Part shown: positions 38,743 through 46,021 of the stretch, piece by piece
Layout: every line of letters starts with the position of its first letter
Numbering within the stretch: the first letter of the stretch is position 1
Origin: Stenotrophomonas raiganjensis (SeqCode)
Lineage (GTDB): Bacteria > Pseudomonadota > Gammaproteobacteria > Xanthomonadales > Xanthomonadaceae
Length of the DNA stretch: 46,021 nt
Reading direction: 5' to 3'
NCBI RefSeq assembly: GCF_030658505.1
Contig: NZ_JAUTXR010000166.1
Coordinates: 1 to 46,021, forward strand
Made by a program: the position numbers and the translations under genes
The notes under the pieces: generated by a model
Seen by the model: only the letters and a program-made list of their open reading frames with translations
What the model was told of the DNA's origin: nothing
Databases searched by the model: none

Positions 38743-39228
38743 ATGCATGCGTGGTACCTCGGTGGCATCGACCACCGCCCGTTCCTGCACCTGTTCGAGA
38801 AGAGCGACACCGCGCTGGCCGCGCTGGGCATCCAGCGTCGCTGGGCCGGCGAAACAGGAGGACACCCCTGCCGGATCAGCCTGAGCGATCCGCCCGGTGG
38901 CAGCGAGCTGCTGCTGTTGTCCCATGTGCACCTGCCCCTGCACTCGCCCTATCACGCCTCGGGCCCGATCTTCGTGCAGCGTGGCGTGACCCGCTGCGTG
39001 CTGCCGCCGGGCGAAGTACCCACCTATGTGCAGCGCCGGATGATCTCGTTGCGCGCCTATGACCATGCTGCATTGATGCTGGCCGCCGAGATCAGCGCAG
39101 GCACGGATGTCGGCGCTCGGCTGGACGCACTGTTTGCCGACCCTGCCGTGGCCTTCGTGCAGCTGCACAATGCGGCCCACGGCTGCTTCTCATGCCAGGC
39201 GGACAGGGTCGGTGCCGAGGCCACGTAG
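38743..39228 (+). CDS. DUF1203-domain protein
   Basis: 161 residues with AAGGAGA about 8 bases before the ATG. It fits the DUF1203 family: an N-terminal strand, 'GHPCRISLSDPPGGSELLLLSHVHLPLHSPYHASGPIFVQRG' and 'LPPGEVPTYVQRRMISLRAYD', then a C-terminal 'VAFVQLHNAAHGCFSCQADR'. The H-x-P-C-R-x-SL..P and PYxxSGPIFV motifs are distinctive. Such proteins are small, cytoplasmic and of unknown function. No operon partner: divergent from the cyclase and 233 bases before the LPMO. Confidence 0.88.
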   Translation: MHAWYLGGIDHRPFLHLFEKSDTALAALGIQRRWAGETGGHPCRISLSDPPGGSELLLLSHVHLPLHSPYHASGPIFVQRGVTRCVLPPGEVPTYVQRRMISLRAYDHAALMLAAEISAGTDVGARLDALFADPAVAFVQLHNAAHGCFSCQADRVGAEAT

Positions 39229-39461
39229 CGCGACCTCCATGACGTGATCGATGCCACGCCGATCCCGTGACCACCAACGCATCCGTTCAGCCCCACGTGA
39301 AGCCTGCGGGAAGGGCTTCACACCTCCAGTCACGGATCAGCGCTTCGGTGGTTCCGCATCATGCATCGCGACTCGATACTCGCCGTGGTGCCGCCGAAAG
39401 TCCGCCCTGCAGCGCAGCTCCTGCGGTCACCGTTCCCTTTCGACGACCACAAGGATGCGCC
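39229..39461 (+). other. Leader region of the first LPMO gene
   Basis: A 233-base region without a gene, containing a hairpin GTGAAGCC ... GGCTTCAC (39297-39321, 8-bp stem, 9-base loop) and an AAGGA ribosome-binding site just before ATG 39462. I looked for a Clp/CRP-like TGTGA-N6-TCACA operator, since chitinolytic genes of this family are often under such control, and found no match. Regulation is unread. Confidence 0.5.
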
Positions 39462-40634
39462 ATGTCATTCCAATCCACACCGCTGTTGCTGGCCACCTCG
39501 TTCGCCGCTGCAGGCCTGTGCCTGGCCGGCAACGCGTTCGCCCACGGCACCATGACCACGCCGGTCAGCCGCGTCTATGCCTGTTTCCAGGGCAATCCGG
39601 AGAACCCGACCAACCCGGCCTGCGCCGCCGCGAAAGCGGTGGGCGGTTCGCAGGCGTTCTACGACTGGAACGGCATCAACCAGGCCAATGCCAACGGCAA
39701 CCACCAGGCCGTGGTGCCGGACGGCAAGCTGTGCAGCGGCAACAATCCGACCTTCCGCGGGCTGGATGTAAACCGCAGCGACTGGCAGACCACACCGATC
39801 CAGGCCGATGCCAACGGCAAGTTCACCTTCGTGTTCAAGGCAACCGCGCCGCATGCCACGCGTGACTGGCGCTTCTTCGTCACCCGCGACGGCTGGCAAC
39901 CGGGCAGCCCGCTGCGTTGGGCCGACCTGCAGGAGTTCTGCACGCTGGGCAACACGCCGCTGTCGGCCGATGGCACCTACAAGCTGCAGTGCACGCTGCC
40001 ACAGCGCAACGGCCAGCATGTGATCTACAACACCTGGCAGCGCTCGGATTCGACCGAAGCGTTCTACACCTGCATGGACGTGCGCTTTGAAGGAAGCGGC
40101 GGCAGCACCCCGCCCGCAGCGCAATGGCAGGATGCCGGCCCGGTCACCGCGCGCGGCGAGCTACCGGTCGGCACCACCCTGGCGCTGCGCGTGTTCAACG
40201 CCAACGGCAATGATGTCGAACGCGTGGAGACGACCCTGGCCAGTGGCCAGACCGCGGCCGCGCAGTGGCCGTTGGCGCTGGCCCGCAAGGTCAATGCCAG
40301 TGCCCAGCATGCGCGCGTGGGCGTGCTCGGCAATGGCGTGATCACGCCGACGGCCTCGGCCACCGCCAACCGCGTGTACCTGAAGGATGGCAACCGCTTC
40401 CAGCTCGATACCCAGGTGCCCGACCCCGGCACGCCGTCACCGGGCGGTGATTTCGACCACGTGTACCCGGCGGGCATCGGCAGCTATGTGCCGGGCCAGA
40501 CCGTGGTGAAGGGCGGCGACGGCAAGCTGTATGCCTGCCGCCCGTTCCCGGAAGGTGCGTGGTGCAACGTCAATGCCGAGGCCTACCGGCCGGGCGTGGG
40601 TGCGGCCTGGCGCGATGCGTGGATCGCGTACTGA
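39462..40634 (+). CDS. Secreted AA10 lytic polysaccharide monooxygenase (chitin-binding), copy 1
   Basis: 390 residues. The signal peptide ends ...GNAFA, leaving His28 as the mature N-terminus (HGTMTTP). His28 and His131 ('TAPHATRDWRFF') form the copper histidine brace, and the catalytic-domain motifs 'NPENPTNPACAAAKA', 'FYDWNGINQANANGNH' and 'FYTCMDVRFEG' are those of AA10 enzymes. A GbpA-like middle domain (~215-315) and a C-terminal chitin-binding module (~330-390, 'DFDHVYPAGIGSYVPG...GAWCNVNAEAYRPG...WRDAWIAY') follow. It cleaves crystalline chitin oxidatively outside the cell. It is followed by a homologous copy. Confidence 0.93.
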   Translation: MSFQSTPLLLATSFAAAGLCLAGNAFAHGTMTTPVSRVYACFQGNPENPTNPACAAAKAVGGSQAFYDWNGINQANANGNHQAVVPDGKLCSGNNPTFRGLDVNRSDWQTTPIQADANGKFTFVFKATAPHATRDWRFFVTRDGWQPGSPLRWADLQEFCTLGNTPLSADGTYKLQCTLPQRNGQHVIYNTWQRSDSTEAFYTCMDVRFEGSGGSTPPAAQWQDAGPVTARGELPVGTTLALRVFNANGNDVERVETTLASGQTAAAQWPLALARKVNASAQHARVGVLGNGVITPTASATANRVYLKDGNRFQLDTQVPDPGTPSPGGDFDHVYPAGIGSYVPGQTVVKGGDGKLYACRPFPEGAWCNVNAEAYRPGVGAAWRDAWIAY

Positions 40635-40813
40635 CGCAGTGATGGGGGAGGCGGTGCACAGTGTGCCGCCTTCTGCCTGGAGTGCGACACAGTGAGCACC
40701 GTGTTGCAGATCGATCACGGGCTCCATCGATTTCCAACTTGTCCGATGTTGCCCGCCGGCCTGCATGTGAAGACTGCGCGAGGTTTCCCCACACTTCGCA
40801 AAGGAGTTCCTGC

Positions 40814-41983
40814 ATGCATCTGTCCCACCGGGCAGTCCTCGCTCTGTCCGTCGTTGCCGGCCTGGCCCTGTCCGGCAGCGCCTTCGCCCACGGCACCATG
40901 ACCAAGCCGCTCAGCCGCGTGAAGCAGTGCCACGAAGGCAATCCGGAAAACCCGACCAACCCGGCCTGTGCCGCGGCCAAGGCCATCGGTGGCGCGCAGC
41001 CGTTCTATGACTGGAGTGCAATCGCCCACGGCAACGCCAATGGCAACCACCGCGACCTGGTGCGTGATGGCGAACTGTGCAGCGCCAGCATCCCCAAGTA
41101 CCGCGGCCTCGATCTGAATCGCAGCGACTGGCCGACCACGCCGGTGCGCGCCGATTCGCGTGGCCGCTACACCTTCGAGTTCAAGGCACCGGCACCGCAC
41201 GCCACCCGCGAGTGGAAGTTCTATGTCACCCGTGACGGCTGGCAACCGGGCAGCCCGCTGCGCTGGGCCGACCTGCAGGAATTCTGCACCCTGGGCAACG
41301 TGCCGCTATCCGAAGGCGGTGTCTACAAGCTGGACTGCCCGCTGCCCAAGCGCAGTGGCCAGCACATCATCTACAACACCTGGCAGCGCTCGGATTCGCA
41401 GGAGGCGTTCTACACCTGCATGGACGTGCGCTTCGAAGGTGGCGGTGGCGTGGTTCCGCCGCCGCAGTGGCAGGATGCCGGCGCGGTGACCGCCAACGGC
41501 GCACTGGACGTGGACAGCACCGTGACCCTGCGCGTGTTCAATGCCAACGGCAACGACCTGGAGCGTGTGGAAACCCAGCTGGCCGCTGGCCAGACCAGTC
41601 CGACGCAGTGGCCGCTGGCCCTGGCCCGCAAGGTCAATGCCAGCGCACAGCATGCGCGTGTGGGTGTGATGAAGAACGGCGTGATCACGCCGGTCGCCTC
41701 GGCCACCGAAAACCGCGTGTACCTGAAGCCGGGCAACCGCTTCCAGCTGGAAACCCAGGTGCCGGGCCCGGTCGACCCGATCGATCCGCCGGGTGGCGAT
41801 TTCGACTTCGTCTACCCGGCAGGCCTCGGCAGCTACACGCCGGGCGAGACCGTGGTGAAGGGCACCGACGGCAAGCTGTACGCCTGCCGCCCGTTCCCGG
41901 AAGGTGCGTGGTGCAACATCAATGCCGATGCCTATCGTCCGGGCACCGGTTTCGCCTGGCGCGACGCCTGGATCGCGTACTGA
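40814..41983 (+). CDS. Secreted AA10 lytic polysaccharide monooxygenase (chitin-binding), copy 2
   Basis: 389 residues. The signal peptide ends ...GSAFA, so the mature protein starts at His26 (HGTMTKP). His129 ('PAPHATREWKF') completes the copper brace. The order AA10 domain, GbpA-like domain and C-terminal chitin-binding module is the same as in copy 1. Protein identity is high, especially in 'VTRDGWQPGSPLRWADLQEFCTLGN' and the last 60 residues. The signal peptide and positions 65-120 are more diverged. AAGGAG precedes the ATG by about 8 bases. The 179 bases between the genes allow its own promoter, so it is a tandem duplication rather than an obligate operon. Confidence 0.93.
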   Translation: MHLSHRAVLALSVVAGLALSGSAFAHGTMTKPLSRVKQCHEGNPENPTNPACAAAKAIGGAQPFYDWSAIAHGNANGNHRDLVRDGELCSASIPKYRGLDLNRSDWPTTPVRADSRGRYTFEFKAPAPHATREWKFYVTRDGWQPGSPLRWADLQEFCTLGNVPLSEGGVYKLDCPLPKRSGQHIIYNTWQRSDSQEAFYTCMDVRFEGGGGVVPPPQWQDAGAVTANGALDVDSTVTLRVFNANGNDLERVETQLAAGQTSPTQWPLALARKVNASAQHARVGVMKNGVITPVASATENRVYLKPGNRFQLETQVPGPVDPIDPPGGDFDFVYPAGLGSYTPGETVVKGTDGKLYACRPFPEGAWCNINADAYRPGTGFAWRDAWIAY

Positions 41984-42028
41984 GACAGGACACCGGGGGC
42001 GGCGTGATGCCGCCTCCGGTTCATGGGG

Positions 42029-42051
42029 TGCCGGCCAGCGGCCGGTACTAC
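42029..42051 (-). repeat. SMAG monomer between LPMO 2 and fpr
   Basis: On the minus strand GTAG followed by TACCGGCCGCTGGCCGGCA, the usual unit with one substitution in the left arm. It separates the convergent stops of the second LPMO (41983) and the reductase (42058). Confidence 0.8.
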
Positions 42052-42057
42052 CCAGGC

Positions 42058-42807
42058 TTATTTGCTGCTGACGTACTTCTCGCGGCGGATCTGCGGGTTG
42101 CCCAGGCCAGCAGCCTTCAGCAGTTCGGCGCAGGCATCGACCATGTCCGGGTTGCCACACAGGTAGGCGATGTCGGTGGCCGGGTCCGGCGTGAAGCCGG
42201 CCAGTGCCTGCTGCACGTAGCCGTGCTGCACGTCCGGATGCGGATCGGCGGGCAGTTCGCGTGACAGGCACGGAACATAGCGGAAGTTAGGGTGTTTTTC
42301 GGCGAAGCTGTAGAAATCTTCGCTGTACAGCAGCTCGCCCGGGCTGCGCGCGCCCTGCAGCAGCACGATCTGCACGCCGCGCTCGGCCATGGCCTTTTCC
42401 AGCAGCGGCAGCATCGAGCGGTACGGGGTAACGCCGGTACCGGTGGCGATCAGCAGGTAACGGGCGTTGTGATCGCCGGGGTTCAGGCAGAAGCGGCCGT
42501 AGGGGCCGGACGCACTGATCTGGCTGCCGTGCTCCAGCGCCTCGAACAGGGCTGTGGCGGCGCCACCGGGCACGAAACTGACCGCGATATCCACCGCCTC
42601 GCCCGGGCCCAGCGCGTGGTCATGGAGGGTCGCCAGCGAGTAGCTGCGCTTGGTTTCGGTGCCGTCGGCGTAGCTGAAATGAACCTGGATGAACTGACCG
42701 GGCTGGAAGTCCAGCGGCTGCCCATCGTCACGCACGAACTGGTAGTGGCCGACGGTCGGGGCCAGCATGCGGCGGCCGACCAGCTTGAGGGGGAATTGAA
42801 CAGGCAC
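42058..42807 (-). CDS. fpr: Ferredoxin-NADP reductase
   Basis: 249 residues, starting with GTG 42807. Subfamily-type Fpr with the FAD motif 'TKRSYSLATLHDH' (R-x-Y-S), the second FAD/NADP segment 'GRFCLNPGDHNARYLLIATGTGVTPYRSML' (GTGVTP) and the NADP part ending 'IAYLCGNPDMVDAC'. The C-terminal 'GNPQIRREKYVSS' is the usual end of bacterial Fpr enzymes. It moves electrons between NADPH and ferredoxin or flavodoxin in the cytoplasm and often answers oxidative stress. It is divergent from the ABC exporter operon with 84 bases between start codons. Confidence 0.93.
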   Translation of the reverse strand: MPVQFPLKLVGRRMLAPTVGHYQFVRDDGQPLDFQPGQFIQVHFSYADGTETKRSYSLATLHDHALGPGEAVDIAVSFVPGGAATALFEALEHGSQISASGPYGRFCLNPGDHNARYLLIATGTGVTPYRSMLPLLEKAMAERGVQIVLLQGARSPGELLYSEDFYSFAEKHPNFRYVPCLSRELPADPHPDVQHGYVQQALAGFTPDPATDIAYLCGNPDMVDACAELLKAAGLGNPQIRREKYVSSK

Positions 42808-42853
42808 GACTTTTCGGGACAGTGTGTAGCCGGGGCAAGCCCTCGGGGTCTTC

Positions 42854-42859
42854 TATAAT
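42854..42859 (+). promoter_or_regulatory. -10 box of the YadGH-like ABC operon
   Basis: A perfect TATAAT inside CTATAATAG, 32 bases before ATG 42892. The hexamer is nearly palindromic, so it reads TATTAT toward fpr as well. No -35 close to TTGACA is visible 16-18 bases upstream, so an activator or an extended context may be required. Confidence 0.55.
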
Positions 42860-42891
42860 AGCCCTTCCCCGCCCCTCTCCAGCGCCAGCCC

Positions 42892-43860
42892 ATGGGCGCG
42901 AAGGCTTCGAGCTTGGCATCCCAGAACGATACGGCGCCCGCCCTGCGCGTGCGCGACCTGCGCAAGACCTACGACAACGGCACCCAGGCCCTGAAGGGGG
43001 TTTCCCTGGAAGTGGCCCCGGGCGACTTCTTCGCCCTGCTCGGCCCCAACGGTGCCGGCAAGTCGACCCTGATCGGCATCATCAGCTCCCTGGTCAACCT
43101 CAGCGAGGGCCAGGTGGAAGTGTTCGGCAGCGACCTGGTGCGCAACCGCAGTGCCACCATGCGCCTGATCGGGCTGGTGCCGCAGGAAATCAATTTCAAC
43201 CTGTTCGAAAAGCCCTTCGACATCCTGGTGAACTACGCCGGCTTCTATGGCGTGCCGCGCGAGGAAGCCGAGCAGCGTGCCGAAGAGGAACTGAAGCGGG
43301 CCCACCTGTGGGAAAAGGCGCAGGTGATGAGCCGTACGCTGTCCGGCGGCATGAAGCGCCGGCTGATGATCGCCCGCGCGATGATGACCCGCCCGCGCCT
43401 GCTGATCCTGGATGAGCCGACCGCCGGCGTGGACATCGAGATCCGCCGCGACATGTGGCGCGTACTGAAGGAGATCAATGCCGCCGGCACCACGATCATC
43501 CTCACCACGCACTACCTGGAAGAAGCCGAGTACCTGTGCCGCCACCTGGCAATCATCAACCATGGCCAGATCGTCGAGCAGGGGCCAATGCGCACCCTGC
43601 TGGCCAAGCTGGACGTGGAAGGCTTCCTGCTGGACATCGACGGTGACCTGCCGGCGCAGCTGCCGGTGATCGAAGGCGCGACGCTGACCGCGCCGGACCC
43701 GCATACGCTGGACATCGACATGCCGCGCGCGATGGACCTCAACCGCGTGTTCGCCACGCTCAACGAGTCCGGCATCCGCGTGCGTTCGATGCGTACCAAG
43801 AGCAACCGCCTGGAGGAGCTGTTCGTGCGCCTCACCGGCAACATGGAGAAGCCTGCATGA
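42892..43860 (+). CDS. yadG: ABC transporter ATP-binding protein (YadG-like)
   Basis: 322 residues. Walker A is GPNGAGKSTL, the Q-loop segment is 'IGLVPQEINFNLFEKPFDILVNYAGFYGVP', the signature is 'LSGGMKRRLMIARAMM', Walker B is 'LLILDEPTAGVDIEIRR' and the switch histidine is in 'ILTTHYLEEAEYLCR'. The sequence 'QEINFNLFE' and the ~80-residue C-terminal extension are typical of the YadG family. It works with the permease encoded immediately downstream (overlap ATGA). The substrate is not known. An in-frame methionine is absent nearby, so the start ATG 42892 is the natural choice. Confidence 0.92.
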   Translation: MGAKASSLASQNDTAPALRVRDLRKTYDNGTQALKGVSLEVAPGDFFALLGPNGAGKSTLIGIISSLVNLSEGQVEVFGSDLVRNRSATMRLIGLVPQEINFNLFEKPFDILVNYAGFYGVPREEAEQRAEEELKRAHLWEKAQVMSRTLSGGMKRRLMIARAMMTRPRLLILDEPTAGVDIEIRRDMWRVLKEINAAGTTIILTTHYLEEAEYLCRHLAIINHGQIVEQGPMRTLLAKLDVEGFLLDIDGDLPAQLPVIEGATLTAPDPHTLDIDMPRAMDLNRVFATLNESGIRVRSMRTKSNRLEELFVRLTGNMEKPA

Positions 43861-44648
43861 GCACCACCGAGCTGACCGACGGCCAGCGCAACCGCATCGC
43901 ACTGCTGACCATCGTGCGCCGCGAAGTCGCCCGCATCATGCGCATCTGGGGCCAGACCCTGGTGCCGCCGGCGATCACCATGACCCTGTACTTCCTGATC
44001 TTCGGCAACCTGATCGGGTCGCGCGTGGGTGACATGGGCGGCTACACCTACATGCAGTTCATCGTACCGGGCCTGGTGATGATGAGCGTGATCCAGAACA
44101 GCTACGGCAACATCAGTTCCTCGTTCTTCGGTGCCAAGTTCGGCCGCCACGTGGAAGAGCTGCTGGTCAGCCCGATGCCGAACTGGGTGATCCTGTGGGG
44201 CTACGTGGCCGGTGCGGTGCTGCGCGGCCTGATGGTGGGCGTGATCGTGCTGATCATCGCGATGTTCTTCACCCCGGTGCGCATCCCGCACCCGCTGGTG
44301 ATGCTGACCACGGTGATCCTGGGCGCGACGATCTTCTCGCTGGCCGGCTTCATCAACGCGGTGTATGCGAAGAAGTTCGATGACGTGGCGATCGTGCCGA
44401 CCTTCATCCTGACCCCGCTGACCTACCTGGGTGGCGTGTTCTATTCGGTGAAGCTGCTGCCGGGCTGGGCGGAAGCCGCCACGCACGCGAACCCGATCTT
44501 CTACATGGTCAACGCGTTCCGCTATGGCCTGCTGGGCAGCAGTGACGTGCCGCTGCCGGTGGCCTACGGGTTGATGCTCGGCTTCGTGGTGGCGCTGACG
44601 GCGCTGGCGCTGTGGCTGCTGCGCCGTGGCGTGGGCATGCGCAGCTGA
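43857..44648 (+). CDS. yadH: ABC-2 type transporter permease (YadH-like)
   Basis: 263 residues, ATG overlapping the ATPase stop. Six membrane helices in the ABC-2 pattern: 'QTLVPPAITMTLYFLIFGNLIGSRVG', 'YMQFIVPGLVMMSVIQNSYGNISSSFFGAKFGRHVEELLVSPMPNWVILWGYVAG' with the conserved cytoplasmic coupling helix, and 'FILTPLTYLGGVFYSVKLLPGWAEAATHANPIFYMVNAFRYGLLGSSD', the YadH signature. It closes the two-gene exporter operon. A hairpin (44656-44678) directly after the stop probably ends transcription. Confidence 0.93.
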   Translation: MSTTELTDGQRNRIALLTIVRREVARIMRIWGQTLVPPAITMTLYFLIFGNLIGSRVGDMGGYTYMQFIVPGLVMMSVIQNSYGNISSSFFGAKFGRHVEELLVSPMPNWVILWGYVAGAVLRGLMVGVIVLIIAMFFTPVRIPHPLVMLTTVILGATIFSLAGFINAVYAKKFDDVAIVPTFILTPLTYLGGVFYSVKLLPGWAEAATHANPIFYMVNAFRYGLLGSSDVPLPVAYGLMLGFVVALTALALWLLRRGVGMRS

Positions 44649-44655
44649 GTTCTGC

Positions 44656-44678
44656 GTGCAGGGCCTGCGGCCCTGCAC
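44656..44678 (+). terminator. Hairpin after the YadGH-like operon
   Basis: GTGCAGGGC-CTGCG-GCCCTGCAC, a perfect 9-bp GC-rich stem beginning 7 bases beyond the TGA. It has no T-run, so it would act as a processing or stabilising structure or a weak terminator. Confidence 0.55.
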
Positions 44679-44734
44679 CCGCCGAATCAACGGCAACGTC
44701 AACTTCAACGGCAAAAGCTGACTATCCGGGGGAT

Positions 44735-44906
44735 GGCGGGGTGGGTCCGGTTGCGGGGGGCGCCGTGAATCCGTCCATGGAGGCTCGGTCGCCGCATCCA
44801 TGCGGCTCACGCCCCCGCAACCGGACCCACCCCGCCTTCGACAGATTGCCGCTGCTGTTGGTGGGTGTCGACCTTGGTCGACACTGTAGATCCACGCCAT
44901 GCGTGG
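44735..44906 (-). repeat. Composite palindromic element, copy B
   Basis: Reading on the minus strand, it has the same order as copy A at 9723-9915: CCACGC-ATG-GCGTGG (44892-44906, with a GTAG header at 44886-44889 on the + strand), GTGTCGACC-AA-GGTCGACAC (44865-44884), then 25-base arms 44812-44836 and 44735-44759, exact reverse complements of each other. The inner hairpin is GCCGCAT-CC-ATGCGGC (44791-44806). The element and its GTTG-rich flank fill the 323-base gap between the ABC operon and the next gene. No gene is seen in it. Confidence 0.85.
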
Positions 44907-44960
44907 ATGGAGCATTCACGGTAAGGCCGATGCCCGGCTCTTCTCGTTCGGGATTGCGGC

Positions 44961-44966
44961 TAGGCT
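44961..44966 (+). promoter_or_regulatory. Possible -10 element for a leaderless transcript
   Basis: TAGGCT ends 6 bases before the ATG at 44973 (context GCGGCTAGGCTGTGGCGATG). A normal start site 7 bases after the hexamer would be the A of the ATG itself, so the mRNA may have no leader. No -35 hexamer is convincing and no Shine-Dalgarno fits in the gap. Confidence 0.35.
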
Positions 44967-44972
44967 GTGGCG

Positions 44973-45740
44973 ATGAAGATCACTTCCATTGCGGCGGACA
45001 AGGCCGTGTCGGACGGCCCCATCGATGCCTTCAGCCGTGCGTTGCTGGGCGATTCACCCTCGTTGGATGAGATGCTGGAATACCTGGCGTCACTACAAAC
45101 GGCTGATCCCCGGTACCGCTACCTGTGCACGCTCGATGATGTCGGCCAATGCCGCTACACCAGCATGCATGCGTCCGACGACGCGCGCATCGCGCTGTAC
45201 GAGGACGAAGATCCGGAAACCCCCGAAGATGCATTGGCGGCACGCGAGCGGTTGCTGGCGCATGTGGTCGCGCAGCTCGAGCATTCCTCTCATCGGCTGC
45301 AATGGAGCGCGCTGCCGGGCACGCTGATGTGCAGCAACGAGGACATCGAGGCGCTGGTCGCCGCCAATGCAACGCCGGACCTCATCGTTGACGAGGTGGT
45401 CTGCGTGCAACAGGTGCCCGTGCACCGTGACGACCTGCTCATCGCCGCCCTGCCCAACGGTTACTTCAGCGCGGACTGGGACATCTTCCAGAATCACGCC
45501 CTGATCCGGCACCTGCAGGAACACCATGACTACCGCTTGTTCGGGCTCGGCGCATCGTGGCTCGGCTTCCAGCGCGACAGCGCGCCGTCGCCTGCACAGG
45601 CAAATGCGTTGGTCGCGGACCTGCAGCGCGTCTACGCGGCCGGAACGCATGACATGTGGTCAAAACTGGCTGCAACCCTGGCCACCCGCACCATACTGCT
45701 GTTGGGCTACACCGAAGACTTCAGCGAACAACTGCCCTGA
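44973..45740 (+). CDS. Hypothetical protein, possibly DUF4253-like
   Basis: 255 residues from ATG 44973. A GTG at 44967 would add two residues but lies within the spacer of the candidate promoter. The protein is acidic, soluble and without signal or membrane segments. 'FSRALLGDSPSLDEMLEYLASLQTADPRYRYLCTLDDVGQCRYTSM' looks helical then beta. 'VPVHRDDLLIAALPNGYFSADWDIFQNHALIRHLQEHHDYRLFGLGASWLGF' resembles the C-terminal half of small uncharacterised proteins (DUF4253 is one candidate, not certain). Codon use is like the neighbours. Function unknown. Confidence 0.65.
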   Translation: MKITSIAADKAVSDGPIDAFSRALLGDSPSLDEMLEYLASLQTADPRYRYLCTLDDVGQCRYTSMHASDDARIALYEDEDPETPEDALAARERLLAHVVAQLEHSSHRLQWSALPGTLMCSNEDIEALVAANATPDLIVDEVVCVQQVPVHRDDLLIAALPNGYFSADWDIFQNHALIRHLQEHHDYRLFGLGASWLGFQRDSAPSPAQANALVADLQRVYAAGTHDMWSKLAATLATRTILLLGYTEDFSEQLP

Positions 45741-45897
45741 GCACCGCTCTACACGAGCGAGCCCAGCGAGCGACCCGCTTTCGCTCTTGATCTGCTTTCC
45801 GTGGTGGCCGCACCCGGAAACTGTCAGGGGTCGTGTGCGATGGGCTCGCGGGGGGTATCCGCGCCATGGATGGCGCGGCTAAGCCCCCAAGGTGAAG
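45741..45897 (+). other. Intergenic stretch with partial composite repeat, copy C
   Basis: After the hypothetical gene the sequence carries GAGCGAGCCCAGCGAGCGA and then, at about 45847-45892, a piece of the composite element. It includes the inner hairpin CCGCGCCAT-GG-ATGGCGCGG (45859-45878) and the following AAGCCCCCAAGG shared with copy A. The match stops at about 45892 where the IS3-type end begins, so the right half is missing. Confidence 0.7.
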
Positions 45898-46021
45898 TGA
45901 CCCCCGAGACTTGGACGGGGTCAGGTGGCCGATTGGGCCTGCTCCCGATACTTTACCGGGCTCAGGCCTTTCAGTTTCAGTTTGATGCGCTCTTGGTTGT
46001 AGTACTGGATGTATTCCACCA
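45898..46021 (-). mobile_element. IS3-family insertion sequence, one end (truncated by the window)
   Basis: The terminal sequence TGACCCCCGAGACTTGGACG (from 45898) leads directly into the 3' end of a transposase gene, as in IS3-family elements with TGACCC-type ends. TGACCCC at 45898-45904 and GGGGTCA at 45917-45923 are reverse complements. The element runs off the right edge. A target duplication cannot be tested from one end. Confidence 0.75.
45921..46021 (-). CDS. IS3-family transposase (OrfB), C-terminal end
   Basis: The last 32 residues in frame on the minus strand: 'VEYIQYYNQERIKLKLKGLS', 'PVKYREQAQSAT', stop TGA 45923-45921. The YYNxxRIKxKLKGLSPVxYR motif is the end of the DDE (rve) integrase domain of IS3/IS150-type OrfB. 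The remainder lies beyond the window. It is the only clear transposase sequence in the window. Confidence 0.85.
   Translation of the reverse strand, partial: VEYIQYYNQERIKLKLKGLSPVKYREQAQSAT

Noticed and set aside
39297..39321. Clp/CRP-like operator before the first LPMO gene
   Set aside because: The inverted repeat GTGAAGCC/GGCTTCAC has the wrong arm sequence and a 9-base spacer; TGTGA-N6-TCACA is not present.

Overview
The window is high-GC, densely coded chromosomal DNA. Protein content (a dipeptidyl peptidase IV matching the Stenotrophomonas enzyme, Mg-type HemB, YgiB/YgiC, chitin-active LPMOs) and many GTAG-led short palindromes of the SMAG/REP type point to Stenotrophomonas, probably the S. 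maltophilia group (Xanthomonadaceae). This assignment rests on recognising families and repeats; no database search was possible. I saw no rRNA, tRNA or CRISPR array.

Layout. 1-236: tail of a gamma-carbonic-anhydrase-like protein. 360-7103 (+): a six-gene, translationally coupled membrane operon (RDD, SpoIIM-like, DUF4129, DUF4350, MoxR ATPase, DUF58). It meets, across a SMAG inverted dimer, a leftward operon (9607-7202) of ygiB, ygiC and a double zinc-ribbon protein. 9608-10068 holds a mosaic hairpin repeat, followed by ilvD (+). 11981-20258 carries a small secreted protein, dinG, a membrane protein, aroE, a beta-propeller-like secreted protein, a SHOCT protein, hemB, a bestrophin-type channel, a small membrane protein and a lipoprotein. 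20364-24997 (-) is a peptidase cluster: DPP IV, a Coa1-like protein and a DUF885 protein. 25156-28985 carries a YfcG-type GST, a YqhA-family membrane protein, a lipoprotein with a TonB C-terminal domain, a small hypothetical and an AraC regulator.

29032-33591 (-) is the most clearly accessory block: a type VI secretion effector module (DUF4123 adaptor, VasX/BTH_I2691-like membrane-active effector, DUF6708 putative immunity protein). It has no VgrG or other T6SS gene in the window, and base composition is visibly lower at its distal end. It is followed by a coupled S33-hydrolase/NatA/NatB operon, a diguanylate cyclase, a DUF1203 protein, two tandem chitin-type LPMOs, a ferredoxin-NADP reductase, a YadGH-like ABC exporter, a hypothetical protein, and the truncated end of an IS3-family element at the right edge.

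The observation I rate highest is a family of composite palindromic elements (9723-9915, inverted at 44735-44906, partial at 45847-45892). Their outer 25-bp stems differ by paired compensatory changes, and their inner stems around a constant CATGGATG core also covary. This suggests that the folded structure, not only the sequence, is maintained. The T6SS cargo module, the YgiBC plus zinc-ribbon operon and the TonB-domain lipoprotein are the other items worth a closer look.
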